A stretch of DNA of 39,473 nucleotides from an alpha proteobacterium MED-G10. Its GTDB lineage: Bacteria > Pseudomonadota > Alphaproteobacteria > Methylaequorales > Methylaequoraceae. Positions 1-7,774 of this stretch are shown here, piece by piece. The stretch covers positions 1-39,473 of the forward strand of contig NTKR01000005.1 of NCBI GenBank assembly GCA_002457065.1. The letters run 5' to 3'. Position 1 is the stretch's first letter; each line of letters opens with the position of its first letter. The notes under the pieces were generated by a model. It did not search any database and was not told the origin of the DNA. It saw nothing but the letters and a program-made list of their open reading frames with translations. Both the position numbers and the translations under genes were made by a program.

Positions 1-207
1 ACTTATTGGAACTCCAACTTTTCCAACCTCTCCTTTTGCAAGTATGTGGTCAGAGTCATAACCAGTTTGTGTTGGCAGGTCAAATGCAACAGATAGTCCT
101 GTTTGACCTTTTTTAAGATTTTTTTTATAGAGCGTGTTTGATGCTTCAGCTGACGAATGGCCGGCATAAGTTCTGATCAACCAAGGTTTTTGTTTTTCAA
201 TAATCAT
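1..207 (-). CDS. ecm: Ethylmalonyl-CoA mutase, N-terminal fragment (cut by window edge)
   Basis: The first 69 codons of an adenosylcobalamin-dependent acyl-CoA mutase run off the left edge. The reading frame is open from an ATG at 207 to base 1. Visible motifs are [17 protein letters not shown] (residues 8-24), [20 protein letters not shown] (34-53) and [11 protein letters not shown] (59-69), which are typical of the substrate-binding barrel of methylmalonyl-CoA mutase relatives. The start of the protein directly at the PWLIRTYAG segment, and the divergent ccr next door, favour ethylmalonyl-CoA mutase (also called MeaA) over methylmalonyl-CoA mutase; that choice is inference. Ecm converts (2R)-ethylmalonyl-CoA to (2S)-methylsuccinyl-CoA in the ethylmalonyl-CoA pathway. 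No Shine-Dalgarno sequence is evident upstream of the ATG. Confidence 0.87.
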   Translation of the reverse strand, partial: MIIEKQKPWLIRTYAGHSSAEASNTLYKKNLKKGQTGLSVAFDLPTQTGYDSDHILAKGEVGKVGVPIS

Positions 208-307
208 TAATAAACAAAAATAATATTTATTTGGGTAATGAACAAGAAATTTTATGTATTTTCTGCAAATAAGTGTTATAAAGTTAAAAAATTAAACAAG
301 AGGTTTT
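208..307. promoter_or_regulatory. Divergent control region between ecm and ccr
   Basis: This 100-base gap must hold the promoters of both divergent EMC genes. On the plus strand an extended -10-like TGTTATAAA lies at 274-282, and an AAGAGG ribosome binding site at 298-303 precedes the ccr ATG by 4 bases. On the minus strand a weak -10-like TATTAT is read at 225-220. A CTGCAAAT octamer at 263-270 resembles one half-site of the TTTGCAAA repeats described for ScfR/RamB/PccR-type short-chain acyl-CoA regulators. Only one clear half is present, so regulator binding is speculative. Confidence 0.4.
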
Positions 308-1540
308 ATGTCTGCAAAAAGAATTTATGAAATTGGTGAGATTCCTGAAATAGGTGATGTACCTGAAGAAATGTTCGCTTGGGTAATAAGAGAAGATAGA
401 TTAGGGGTTCCCGAGAAGGCTATGCAAATTGAAAAAATGCCTGTTCAGAAGCCTGGGCAAGATGAAGTTTTAGTTATGGTTATGGCAGTAGGTATTAATT
501 ATAACAATGTCTGGGCGTCGCAAGGAATACCAATTTCAGTTATAGGTAAAGATACGGGTTATCATATTGGTGGATCAGATGCATCTGGAATTGTTTGGGC
601 TGTTGGAGACAATGTTAAAAGGTGGAAAGTTGGTGATGAAGTTATAATTCATTGTAATCGTGATGATGGTGATGACGAGGAATGTAATGGGGGCGAGCCA
701 ATGTATTCAAAATCTCAGAGAATTTGGGGATATGAAACAAATGATGGTTCATTTGCCCAGTTTACTACTGTTCAATCCAGACAATTGCTAAAAAAACCTG
801 GTCATTTGTCTTGGGAGGAAAGTGGTTGTTACACTTTGACGTTAGCTACAGCATACAGGATGTTATTTGGTCATCCACCTCATGCTTTAAAACCAGGAAT
901 GAATGTTCTTATTTGGGGAGCTTCAGGTGGGATTGGAAGTATGGCAGTTCAGATTTGTAAGGCAGTTGGAGCTAATGCTATAGGAATTATCTCGGATGAC
1001 GAAAAAATTCCTTTTGTTAAAAATTTAGGTGCTGTTGGAGTTTTAAATAGGAAGAATTATGATTGTTTCGGTCAACTTCCTGATGTCTCTAAGCAAGAGG
1101 AATACCGAGATTTCATAAAAAAATGTAGAGCGCTTGGGAAGGATATATGGGAAATTACAGGGAAGAAAGATGTTGATATAGTTTTTGAGCATCCAGGAGA
1201 ATCTACCTTTCCAGTTTCGACTTATTTGGTTAAAACTGGAGGAATGGTTGTTATTTGTGCAGGTACATCAGGATATAACTTGACTATGGATGCAAGATAC
1301 ATCTGGATGAGACAAAAAAGAATTCAAGGCAGTCACTTCGCTAATTTATATCAAGCTAACCAAGCTAATGATATGATGATTCATAAATTGATCAATCCTC
1401 TAATGTCTGAATGCTTTAATTGGAGTGAAATTCCATCTGCTCATACAAAGATGATGGAAAATAAACATCTTCCTGGTAATATGGCAGCATTAGTACAAGC
1501 GAAAAAAACTGGAATGAAAACACTTAATGATTTAAAGTAA
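308..1540 (+). CDS. ccr: Crotonyl-CoA carboxylase/reductase
   Basis: Ccr carries out the NADPH-dependent reductive carboxylation of crotonyl-CoA to (2S)-ethylmalonyl-CoA, the key step of the ethylmalonyl-CoA pathway. The 410-residue protein is a zinc-independent medium-chain reductase. It has an N-terminal GroES-like part with GINYNNVWASQG (62-73), the nucleotide-binding GASGGIGSMAVQ (204-215), LSWEESGCYTLTLATAYRM (167-185) and GSHFANLYQAN (341-351). The Asn of the NYNN segment, a Glu of WEES and the His of GSHF match positions reported to hold CO2 in characterised carboxylating reductases, which supports a true carboxylase rather than a simple crotonyl-CoA reductase; the alignment is from memory. 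The start is supported by AAGAGG 4 bases upstream. It is divergent from ecm and 45 bases before mcd. Confidence 0.95.
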   Translation: MSAKRIYEIGEIPEIGDVPEEMFAWVIREDRLGVPEKAMQIEKMPVQKPGQDEVLVMVMAVGINYNNVWASQGIPISVIGKDTGYHIGGSDASGIVWAVGDNVKRWKVGDEVIIHCNRDDGDDEECNGGEPMYSKSQRIWGYETNDGSFAQFTTVQSRQLLKKPGHLSWEESGCYTLTLATAYRMLFGHPPHALKPGMNVLIWGASGGIGSMAVQICKAVGANAIGIISDDEKIPFVKNLGAVGVLNRKNYDCFGQLPDVSKQEEYRDFIKKCRALGKDIWEITGKKDVDIVFEHPGESTFPVSTYLVKTGGMVVICAGTSGYNLTMDARYIWMRQKRIQGSHFANLYQANQANDMMIHKLINPLMSECFNWSEIPSAHTKMMENKHLPGNMAALVQAKKTGMKTLNDLK

Positions 1541-1585
1541 TTATAACTTGATTAATTAATGACAAATAACTAAATTATTATATCT

Positions 1586-3271
1586 ATGGACAGTTCGTTA
1601 AATAATGCTATCAAAATCGATGATATTCAATCCTATGTGGATGAAAATCTTGATCTTTTTTCAAAAGTCCTAAATTCACTGGAATCCGTGTCAGGCGAAG
1701 CTAAGTCTTACCTCGTCGAAAAAACGTCAAAAGATGGAAGGATCGATAATGCGCTTCTTGAGAAATATCAATATGAAGGTCATGGATTTGCTTGGTTTGA
1801 AACATATAGAATTAGTTTACGAGAAACTTTAAATTGGTATAAAAGCCTTAAAAATATTAATAAGTCTTCAAAGTTAGAATCTGGGATCCTAATCTTTGCA
1901 TTTTCAGAATATTTAACTCAAATGAGAAACGGTATAATGATGAGTCAAACCGAGGTGGTGCGCCCAAGCATACTTGGTATTTCCCATGAGAGTTTTAGTT
2001 TTTATGAGTCTCCAGATGTAGCTAACCTGATAAAAATTGGTTCCTCTGATTCAGTTAAGGACGAAATTGTTTCTTCACTAGAAAACGGAATCTTTCCTAA
2101 CCTAGGATTAAATGATGAGACTCTAGAAATGATTCAAGATCAGTTTAAGAAATTTACTGATGAAGAAATTATTCCAGAGGCAAACGAATGGCATCTTAAA
2201 GACGACTTAATCCCCGACGAAATCTTAAAAAAAATGTCGGAACTTGGTGTTTTTAGCATTGCTATACCGGAAAATTATGGTGGTTTAGGAATGGGAAAGG
2301 TAGCAATGTGTGTTGTTACTGAAGAACTTTCTAGAGGGTTCCTAGCAGCCGGTTCATTGGGTACTCGAGCAGAAATTGCTGGCGAGCTCATTCGTCTTGG
2401 TGGAACAGAAGAACAGAAAAATAAATATCTCCCTGAGATTGCCGCAGGCAACATACTAACAACAGCAGTTTTCACAGAACCTAACACTGGCTCTGATCTT
2501 GGTAGCTTGTCAACAAGAGCACAAGTTGATGGTGATGATTACGTTATAAATGGAAATAAAACTTGGATTACTCATGGGGCCAGATCCGACTTAATGACAG
2601 TTTTAGCAAGAACAGATTCTAGTCAAAAAGGTTATAAAGGACTAAGTATGTTCTTGGTTGAAAAACCAAGAGGAAATTGTAAGAATCCTTTTCCTATGGA
2701 TGGTATGTCTGGCAGTGAAATAGAGGTTCTTGGATACAGAGGAATGAAGGAATACGAGATTGCACTGGATTCAATAAGAGTTAGTAAAAAAAACCTCTTA
2801 GGAGAAGAAGAGGGTAAGGGTTTCAAACAGCTAATGGAAACCTTCGAATCTGCAAGGATACAGACGGCTGCAAGGGCTGTAGGCGTGGCTCAAAATGCAC
2901 TTGAGCTGGGGCTACAATATGCTAAAGACAGAAGTCAGTTTGGTAAGCAAATCTTAAAATTTTCGAGAATTTCAAGTAAGATAGCTTGGATGGCTATGGA
3001 AACAACTGTTGCTCGACAAATAACTCTTTTTTCTGCGAGGGAAAAAGATAATGATATAAGATGTGATATTGAAGCAGGTATGGCTAAGTTACTAGCAGCC
3101 AGAGTTGCTTGGAGTAATGCCGATAGCGCTTTACAGATTCACGGAGGAAATGGGTATGCCCTTGAATACCCAGTAAGCAGAGTGTTGTGTGATTCAAGAA
3201 TTCTTAACATATTTGAAGGTGCTGCAGAAATCCAAGCCCAAATAGTCATAAAGGGTCTTCTAGGAAGGTAA
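1586..3271 (+). CDS. mcd: (2S)-methylsuccinyl-CoA dehydrogenase
   Basis: This FAD enzyme of the acyl-CoA dehydrogenase family is predicted to oxidise methylsuccinyl-CoA to mesaconyl-CoA and pass electrons to ETF. At 561 residues it is about 170-180 longer than an ordinary acyl-CoA dehydrogenase; the extra length is an N-terminal helical extension (about 1-180, with GHGFAWFETYRISLRETLNW at 66-85), as known for Mcd. The core shows AVFTEPNTGSDLGSLSTRA (294-312), QIHGGNGYALEYPVSRVLCD near residue 520, and the C-terminal IFEGAAEIQ, whose Glu (about E544) is in the usual catalytic-base position. Context (ecm, ccr, cobalamin adenosyltransferase, etfBA) agrees. No clear Shine-Dalgarno precedes the ATG, so the exact start is less certain than the identity. 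Confidence 0.92.
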   Translation: MDSSLNNAIKIDDIQSYVDENLDLFSKVLNSLESVSGEAKSYLVEKTSKDGRIDNALLEKYQYEGHGFAWFETYRISLRETLNWYKSLKNINKSSKLESGILIFAFSEYLTQMRNGIMMSQTEVVRPSILGISHESFSFYESPDVANLIKIGSSDSVKDEIVSSLENGIFPNLGLNDETLEMIQDQFKKFTDEEIIPEANEWHLKDDLIPDEILKKMSELGVFSIAIPENYGGLGMGKVAMCVVTEELSRGFLAAGSLGTRAEIAGELIRLGGTEEQKNKYLPEIAAGNILTTAVFTEPNTGSDLGSLSTRAQVDGDDYVINGNKTWITHGARSDLMTVLARTDSSQKGYKGLSMFLVEKPRGNCKNPFPMDGMSGSEIEVLGYRGMKEYEIALDSIRVSKKNLLGEEEGKGFKQLMETFESARIQTAARAVGVAQNALELGLQYAKDRSQFGKQILKFSRISSKIAWMAMETTVARQITLFSAREKDNDIRCDIEAGMAKLLAARVAWSNADSALQIHGGNGYALEYPVSRVLCDSRILNIFEGAAEIQAQIVIKGLLGR

Positions 3272-3466
3272 ATGAACCTTCTTTTAAACGTACTTATAAT
3301 AATCTGTCTAATCACCACCTTTTTAGTCTTAATGTTAGGTCTGTTTCATTCGGCAAAATCAGGACACAAAAAAGAAAACAAAATCAATCAGTTTATGAAG
3401 TATAGAGTTGCAATACAGTTTGTCAGTCTTCTTATATTGACATTAGCCCTATATTATAAAACATAA
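3272..3466 (+). CDS. Small twin-transmembrane (HIG1-like) protein
   Basis: This is a 64-residue protein with two predicted membrane helices: about residues 3-26 (hydrophobic, rich in L, I and V) and about 46-62. They are joined by a short basic loop, SAKSGHKKENKINQFMKYR. The pattern matches the small HIG1-type twin-transmembrane proteins found next to PduO-type adenosyltransferase and etfBA genes in many Alphaproteobacteria. HIG1-family proteins in mitochondria are linked to cytochrome oxidase; a similar role here is only inference. The ATG follows the mcd stop codon with no gap, and the AGGAAGG at the end of mcd (3262-3268) serves as its ribosome binding site, so translation is likely coupled to mcd. 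Confidence 0.75.
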   Translation: MNLLLNVLIIICLITTFLVLMLGLFHSAKSGHKKENKINQFMKYRVAIQFVSLLILTLALYYKT

Positions 3467-3473
3467 ACTGTTC

Positions 3474-3477
3474 GAGG
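3474..3477 (+). promoter_or_regulatory. Ribosome binding site for TTG-initiated adenosyltransferase
   Basis: A GAGG core sits 5 bases before the TTG at 3483. No in-frame ATG lies near the conserved N-terminus, so this site supports TTG as the start codon. Confidence 0.55.
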
Positions 3478-3482
3478 TTTTT

Positions 3483-4034
3483 TTGGTAAAACTAGATAAA
3501 ATTTATACCAAGGGAGGCGATAAGGGGCTCACAAGTCTGGGTGATGGTAAAAGAGTTAGTAAAAATTCATTGAGAGTTAAAAGTTACGGAGAAGTGGATG
3601 AAGTTAATGCAACCATAGGAGTAGTTATTTGCTATTGTTCTGACCAGCTCAAAAAAAATTTAAAAAACATACAAAATCATCTTTTTGATATTGGAGCTGA
3701 TTTATGTATCCCCGATAAAAACAAAAAAGCAAAATCTTTGAACGAGGGTATAAATATGTTAGAAAAGGAGATAGATAAAATGAATACTAAGTTATCTCCA
3801 TTAAAATCTTTTATATTACCTGGAGGGACAAAGAGCTCATCATTTCTTCATTTAGCAAGAACAATAACAAGAAGATGTGAAAGATCTTTAGTAGAATTAG
3901 ATTCGAAAGAAAAAATAAACTCAGAGATTATTATCTATATTAATAGGCTATCAGATTTTCTTTTTGTAGCTGCAAGGATTGAGAATATGAAAGATGGTGA
4001 TATACTTTGGGTTCCAAATAAAATTAATTTGTAA
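3483..4034 (+). CDS. pduO: Cob(I)alamin adenosyltransferase, PduO type
   Basis: The enzyme transfers the adenosyl group of ATP to cob(I)alamin, making the adenosylcobalamin required by Ecm and other acyl-CoA mutases. The 183-residue length fits the family. Diagnostic segments are the N-terminal ATP-binding KIYTKGGDKGLTSLGDGKRV (residues 5-24), RTITRRCERSL and YINRLSDFLFVAAR in the C-terminal helical bundle, and the terminal DGDILWVPN. The start is TTG at 3483, which places the conserved KIYTKGGD at the usual distance from the N-terminus and follows GAGG at 3474-3477. It sits between the twin-membrane protein gene and etfB, 10 bases before the latter, probably in one operon with mcd. Gene naming varies (PduO, MMAB, CobO-like); the enzyme class is secure. 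Confidence 0.92.
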   Translation: MVKLDKIYTKGGDKGLTSLGDGKRVSKNSLRVKSYGEVDEVNATIGVVICYCSDQLKKNLKNIQNHLFDIGADLCIPDKNKKAKSLNEGINMLEKEIDKMNTKLSPLKSFILPGGTKSSSFLHLARTITRRCERSLVELDSKEKINSEIIIYINRLSDFLFVAARIENMKDGDILWVPNKINL

Positions 4035-4044
4035 GGAAAATGAG

Positions 4045-4800
4045 ATGAAAGCTTTAGTATGTGTCAAGAGAGTTATTGATTATAACGTAAAAATTAGAGT
4101 GAAGATGGACAAGTCAGGGGTTGAGACTGATAATGTAAAGATGTCCATGAACCCTTTCGATGAAATTGCAGTTGAGGAGGCTGTAAAGATGAAAGAAAGT
4201 GGAATAATTAACGAAATAATTATTTTATCTATAGGTGCAGATACTTCTCAAGAAACTATCAGAACTGGCTTAGCTATGGGAGGCGATAGAGGAATTTTGA
4301 TTAAAACCGACGGACAAGATTTAGATCCACTTAACATAGGAAAAATAATTAAAGTTGTATCTGAAAAAGAGAATCCCGATTTGATAATTCTTGGTAAGCA
4401 GGCTATCGACGATGACTGCAATCAAACCGGCCAAATATTAGCAACTTTACTAAATTGCCATCAGGCAACATTTGCATCAAAGGTTGAGGTCAATTCAGAT
4501 AAATCTATCAATGTAACCAGAGAGGTAGATGGTGGGCTCGAAACTATTAAAGTGTCTCTACCTTGCGTAATAACAACTGATTTAAGACTTAATGAGCCCA
4601 GATACGCTTCTCTTCCAAACATTATGAAGGCTAAACAAAAGAAAATAGAAACACTTGATGTTAATGATTTATCTATTAAGTTAGATAAGAGAGTTCAAAC
4701 AATAGAGGTGAATGATCCTCCATCTAGAAAACCAGGTGTTATGGTAAACGATGTAGATTCACTAATAGAAAAACTAAGAAATGAGGCAAAAGTAATATGA
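4045..4800 (+). CDS. etfB: Electron transfer flavoprotein subunit beta
   Basis: EtfB pairs with EtfA to accept electrons from acyl-CoA dehydrogenases, here presumably including Mcd, and pass them to ETF:ubiquinone oxidoreductase. The 251-residue protein begins MKALVCVKRVIDYNVKIRV. It carries the mid-protein DLIILGKQAIDDDCNQTGQ and the family signature around VTREVDGGLETIKVSLPCV followed by ITTDLRLNEPRYASLPNIMKA. The open frame extends 17 codons further upstream into pduO, but the ATG at 4045 is chosen because it gives the conserved N-terminus and has AAGGA at 4033-4037. It overlaps etfA by 4 bases (ATGA), indicating coupled translation. Confidence 0.96.
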   Translation: MKALVCVKRVIDYNVKIRVKMDKSGVETDNVKMSMNPFDEIAVEEAVKMKESGIINEIIILSIGADTSQETIRTGLAMGGDRGILIKTDGQDLDPLNIGKIIKVVSEKENPDLIILGKQAIDDDCNQTGQILATLLNCHQATFASKVEVNSDKSINVTREVDGGLETIKVSLPCVITTDLRLNEPRYASLPNIMKAKQKKIETLDVNDLSIKLDKRVQTIEVNDPPSRKPGVMVNDVDSLIEKLRNEAKVI

Positions 4801-5732
4801 AAACTCTGATTATTGTCGAACATAATAATGATTCTGTAAAACCATCAACCTATTCAACCATAACAGCAGCATCAAAGATAAGTGATAAAATAGATGCTTT
4901 AATGATAGGATATAATAATGACTCAGCAATTGATGAGTTGAAAAAATCTGATCACTTAAACAAAATATTTAATATAAATAAAAAAGGATTGGAAAATCCG
5001 ATTGCAGAAAATTTCTCAAATCATATTTTAGATTTTTTAAAAAATAATGATTATTCTCATATTCTTTCACCATCAAGCACTTTTGGAAAAAACTTATCTC
5101 CAAAAATAGCAACAGAACTCGATGTTCAACAAATTTCTGATATTATCTCTATTATAGATAGTGATACTTTTGAAAGACCAATCTATGCAGGAAATGCCAT
5201 TGCTAAAGTTAAATCTCTAGATAAAATCAAAGTTTTAACTGTAAGGCCGACATGTTTTGAACCCTGTGGCTTATCTTCCAATGTAGAAGTTGAAACTGTA
5301 ATGTTTGATAATACAGAGGTTAGCTCAGTTTCCTATGTAGGTTTAGATGAATCTAAATCAGATCGACCAGAACTAACATCAGCAAAGGTTATCATTTCCG
5401 GTGGAAGAGGAATGCAAAATGGAGACAACTTCAAACTTCTTGAAGGAATAGCTGACAAACTCGGAGCAGCAATGGGTGCAAGTCGGGCAGCAGTAGATGC
5501 AGGTTTTGTCCCTAACGACTGGCAAGTGGGTCAGACAGGTAAAATAGTTGCACCTGACCTATATGTTGCTGTTGGAATTTCAGGCGCAACCCAGCATATC
5601 GCGGGAATTAAAGATTCTAAATTTATTGCAAGTATAAACAAAGACGAAGAAGCTCCAATTTTTAACTTTTCAGATTATGGATTAGTTGCTGATTTGTTTG
5701 AAATTTTGCCAGAACTTGAAAAAAAATTATAG
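4797..5732 (+). CDS. etfA: Electron transfer flavoprotein subunit alpha
   Basis: EtfA is the FAD-binding subunit of the ETF heterodimer. In the 311-residue protein the C-terminal FAD domain shows [12 protein letters not shown] (201-212), [16 protein letters not shown] (224-239), [20 protein letters not shown] (243-262) and [19 protein letters not shown] (263-281), covering the classic alpha-subunit signature. The ATG overlaps the etfB stop as ATGA. Its stop lies inside the end of the convergent thioredoxin-like gene, and the two reading frames share 6 bases (5727-5732), leaving no terminator between them. Confidence 0.96.
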   Translation: MKTLIIVEHNNDSVKPSTYSTITAASKISDKIDALMIGYNNDSAIDELKKSDHLNKIFNINKKGLENPIAENFSNHILDFLKNNDYSHILSPSSTFGKNLSPKIATELDVQQISDIISIIDSDTFERPIYAGNAIAKVKSLDKIKVLTVRPTCFEPCGLSSNVEVETVMFDNTEVSSVSYVGLDESKSDRPELTSAKVIISGGRGMQNGDNFKLLEGIADKLGAAMGASRAAVDAGFVPNDWQVGQTGKIVAPDLYVAVGISGATQHIAGIKDSKFIASINKDEEAPIFNFSDYGLVADLFEILPELEKKL

Positions 5733-6233
5733 AAGACTTTTAATTAACCCTCTATATTTTTGAGTGGACCATTCGACATAACCTGTTACCCTATGAGATT
5801 CCTTAAAATTTTTATTAATAATTATAGTCGTAGGCATAATTTTTACATTGAACTTTTTTGAGATTAAGAGCTTCTCGTCATTGAAAACTTTTAACCCAGA
5901 AAATTTATTTTTTTTTAAAAATTTTGGTACTGTTTTTTTAAAGTTTGCATCAACTGAAATAAAAAAAATTTCTACATCTTTTTGAAAATCACTTTGTAAC
6001 TTTTGTAAATCTGGAATTTCTTTGATACATGGAGGGCACCAAGTTGCCCAAAAATTTAAAACTAATATTTTATTTTTTGAATCAGATACCTCTATTTTTT
6101 CGCCATTTAGGTTTTCAATGTTGAATGAATCAACAATCTTAGCCGGTTTATTTATTAATAGTTGATTGTTATCATCTGAATAAGATAAATTTGAAAAAAT
6201 AATTATTAAAAAAAAAAGTAATAAACGCATCAT
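5727..6233 (-). CDS. TlpA-like periplasmic thioredoxin-family protein
   Basis: This 168-residue protein has a hydrophobic N-terminal signal or anchor (about 1-19, LLLFFLIIIFSNLSYS) and a thioredoxin fold with the redox motif FWATWCPPCIKEIP (61-74; C66 and C69). ISVDAN and the cis-proline-like KIMPTTIII follow. It is most like the TlpA/ResA group that handles disulfides or cytochrome c maturation outside the cytoplasm; the substrate cannot be told from sequence. The start is MM, so 6233 or 6230 is equally possible. It is divergent from argH with only 22 bases between, an arrangement common in Alphaproteobacteria. A TTGACT -35-like element for it may lie inside argH at 6268-6263 with TAATAA at 6245-6240, but that would leave almost no leader. 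Confidence 0.88.
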   Translation of the reverse strand: MMRLLLFFLIIIFSNLSYSDDNNQLLINKPAKIVDSFNIENLNGEKIEVSDSKNKILVLNFWATWCPPCIKEIPDLQKLQSDFQKDVEIFFISVDANFKKTVPKFLKKNKFSGLKVFNDEKLLISKKFNVKIMPTTIIINKNFKESHRVTGYVEWSTQKYRGLIKSLL

Positions 6234-6255
6234 AATACTTTATTAGAGTTAATTA

Positions 6256-7650
6256 ATGAAAAAGTCAATAAATCCATTGTGGGGAGCTAGATTTAAACAG
6301 CAGTCTTCTGATCTGCTTGAAAAAATAAACAATTCAATAGGTTTTGATTATAAATTAGTTTTTCAGGATATCAGGCTTAATTCTATTTATTCAAAATCAC
6401 TCTACCAAGCTAAAATTATTACAAGAAAAGAATACGAGAAGATTTCAAAAGCACTTAAACAGATAAGCGAAGACTTAAACAAAGGTAACTTTGATTTTAA
6501 TCCAAAATATGAAGATATTCATATGAATATAGAAATGGCATTGAGAGAGAAAATTGGAAATTTGGCTGGAAAAATTCATACAGGTAAATCAAGAAATGAT
6601 CAGGTAGCTACTGATTTGAAATTGTGGGTTAAGGAGAAAATACAGAAAATAGTTACCAAAATAATAGATATACAAAAAACAATTATCAATAAAGCTGAAA
6701 AAAATTTAGACGTTATAATGCCTGGTTTTACACATCTCCAGAATGCACAACCAATTTTGTTTTCTCACTATATAATGTCTTTTTTTGAAATGCTTGAAAG
6801 AGATAAGTCTAGAGCTATCTATTTTAAAAAAAATCTGAATGAATGTCCCCTAGGAAGTGGAGCATTGGCGGGAACAAATTTTTATGAAATTGACAGGGTT
6901 TCTCTAGCTAAAAACCTTGGATTTAGTAAGCCAACAGAAAATTCACTAGATGGGGTTTCAGATAGAGATTTTGTTGTCGAGTTTTTATTTATTATTTCAA
7001 CTTTGAGTATGCATCTGTCAAGATTATGCGAAGACTTTATTATATGGAGCAGTAGCTCATATAATTTTTTAGACTTTCCAGATTCTTTAAGTACAGGTTC
7101 TTCAATTATGCCCCAAAAAAAAAACCCAGATTCAGCTGAACTAATCAGAGCAAAAACTGGAAGAATTTATTCATCACTAATGAACATTCTAATTGTATTA
7201 AAGGGTTTGCCTAGTGGATATAGTAAAGATTTGCAAGAGGATAAAGAGGCAGTTTTTGATTCATATTCATCTATTGAAATGATTTTAGATGTAACAGATG
7301 AAATGATAAGATCTGTGAAAATTAATAAAGCTCAGATGTTAAGCGCTTCTTTTCAAGGTTATTCAACTGCAACTGATTTGGCTGATTGGATTGTAAAAAA
7401 ACTAGATAGAACATTTAGAGAGGCCCATCATATTACGGGAAAAATTGTATTAATTGCTGAGGAAAACAAAAAAAGTTTAGATAAATTAGATTTAACACTT
7501 ATGCAATCAGTTGAACCTAAAATCACTAAAGATGTATATAATTATTTATCCCCAAAATGTTCAGTTGATCAAAAAAAATCTTTTGGAGGTACAGCTACAT
7601 CTCAAGTCAAGTCTGCTATAACTAGGGCAAAAAAAAAACTCAAAATATAA
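6256..7650 (+). CDS. argH: Argininosuccinate lyase
   Basis: ArgH cleaves argininosuccinate to arginine and fumarate, the last step of arginine biosynthesis, in the cytoplasm. The 464-residue length is normal. Motifs of the fumarase/aspartase superfamily are clear: HTGKSRNDQVATD (108-120), PGFTHLQNAQP (156-166, with the TH pair), and the flexible signature loop GSSIMPQKKNPD (281-292) carrying the catalytic serine. LPSGYSKDLQEDKEAVFDS follows. It is the first gene of argH-lptM-lysA, with the lipoprotein gene starting 1 base after its stop. Two amino-acid biosynthesis genes (Arg, Lys) are therefore co-transcribed with an envelope lipoprotein. Confidence 0.97.
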   Translation: MKKSINPLWGARFKQQSSDLLEKINNSIGFDYKLVFQDIRLNSIYSKSLYQAKIITRKEYEKISKALKQISEDLNKGNFDFNPKYEDIHMNIEMALREKIGNLAGKIHTGKSRNDQVATDLKLWVKEKIQKIVTKIIDIQKTIINKAEKNLDVIMPGFTHLQNAQPILFSHYIMSFFEMLERDKSRAIYFKKNLNECPLGSGALAGTNFYEIDRVSLAKNLGFSKPTENSLDGVSDRDFVVEFLFIISTLSMHLSRLCEDFIIWSSSSYNFLDFPDSLSTGSSIMPQKKNPDSAELIRAKTGRIYSSLMNILIVLKGLPSGYSKDLQEDKEAVFDSYSSIEMILDVTDEMIRSVKINKAQMLSASFQGYSTATDLADWIVKKLDRTFREAHHITGKIVLIAEENKKSLDKLDLTLMQSVEPKITKDVYNYLSPKCSVDQKKSFGGTATSQVKSAITRAKKKLKI

Positions 7651-7651
7651 G

Positions 7652-7774
7652 ATGAAACACCTTAAATATTTATTTATAATTGTAATTTTATCACTTTATG
7701 GATGCGGAAAAAAGACTAGTCTTGATAGATATCCAGATAGTGATTATCCCAAACAATATCCTAAAGAAAAATGA
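7652..7774 (+). CDS. lptM: LptM-like small lipoprotein
   Basis: This short gene encodes 40 residues: an N-terminal signal MKHLKYLFIIVILSLYGC with a lipobox (LYGC, lipid-anchored Cys18), then CGKKTSLDRYPDSDYPKQYP. The CGKK...L start and the YP...YPKQYP tail match the tiny lipoproteins (YifL/LptM, LPS-translocon maturation type) that precede lysA or dapF in many proteobacteria. LptM is reported to help the outer-membrane LPS translocon LptDE mature. The gene begins 1 base after argH and its stop overlaps the lysA start by 4 bases (ATGA at 7771-7774), so all three are probably translated from one message. The family assignment rests on the lipobox, tail and position; the function is inferred from the family. 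Confidence 0.8.
   Translation: MKHLKYLFIIVILSLYGCGKKTSLDRYPDSDYPKQYPKEK

Noticed and set aside
1541-1585. Separate promoter for mcd
   Set aside because: The 45-base gap contains TTGATTAATTAAT-like AT repeats but no well-spaced -35/-10 pair; read-through from ccr is more likely.
3994-4044. Upstream extension of etfB into pduO
   Set aside because: The added 17 residues are not etfB-like and the ATG at 4045 has its own AAGGA; the extension is pduO sequence in another frame.
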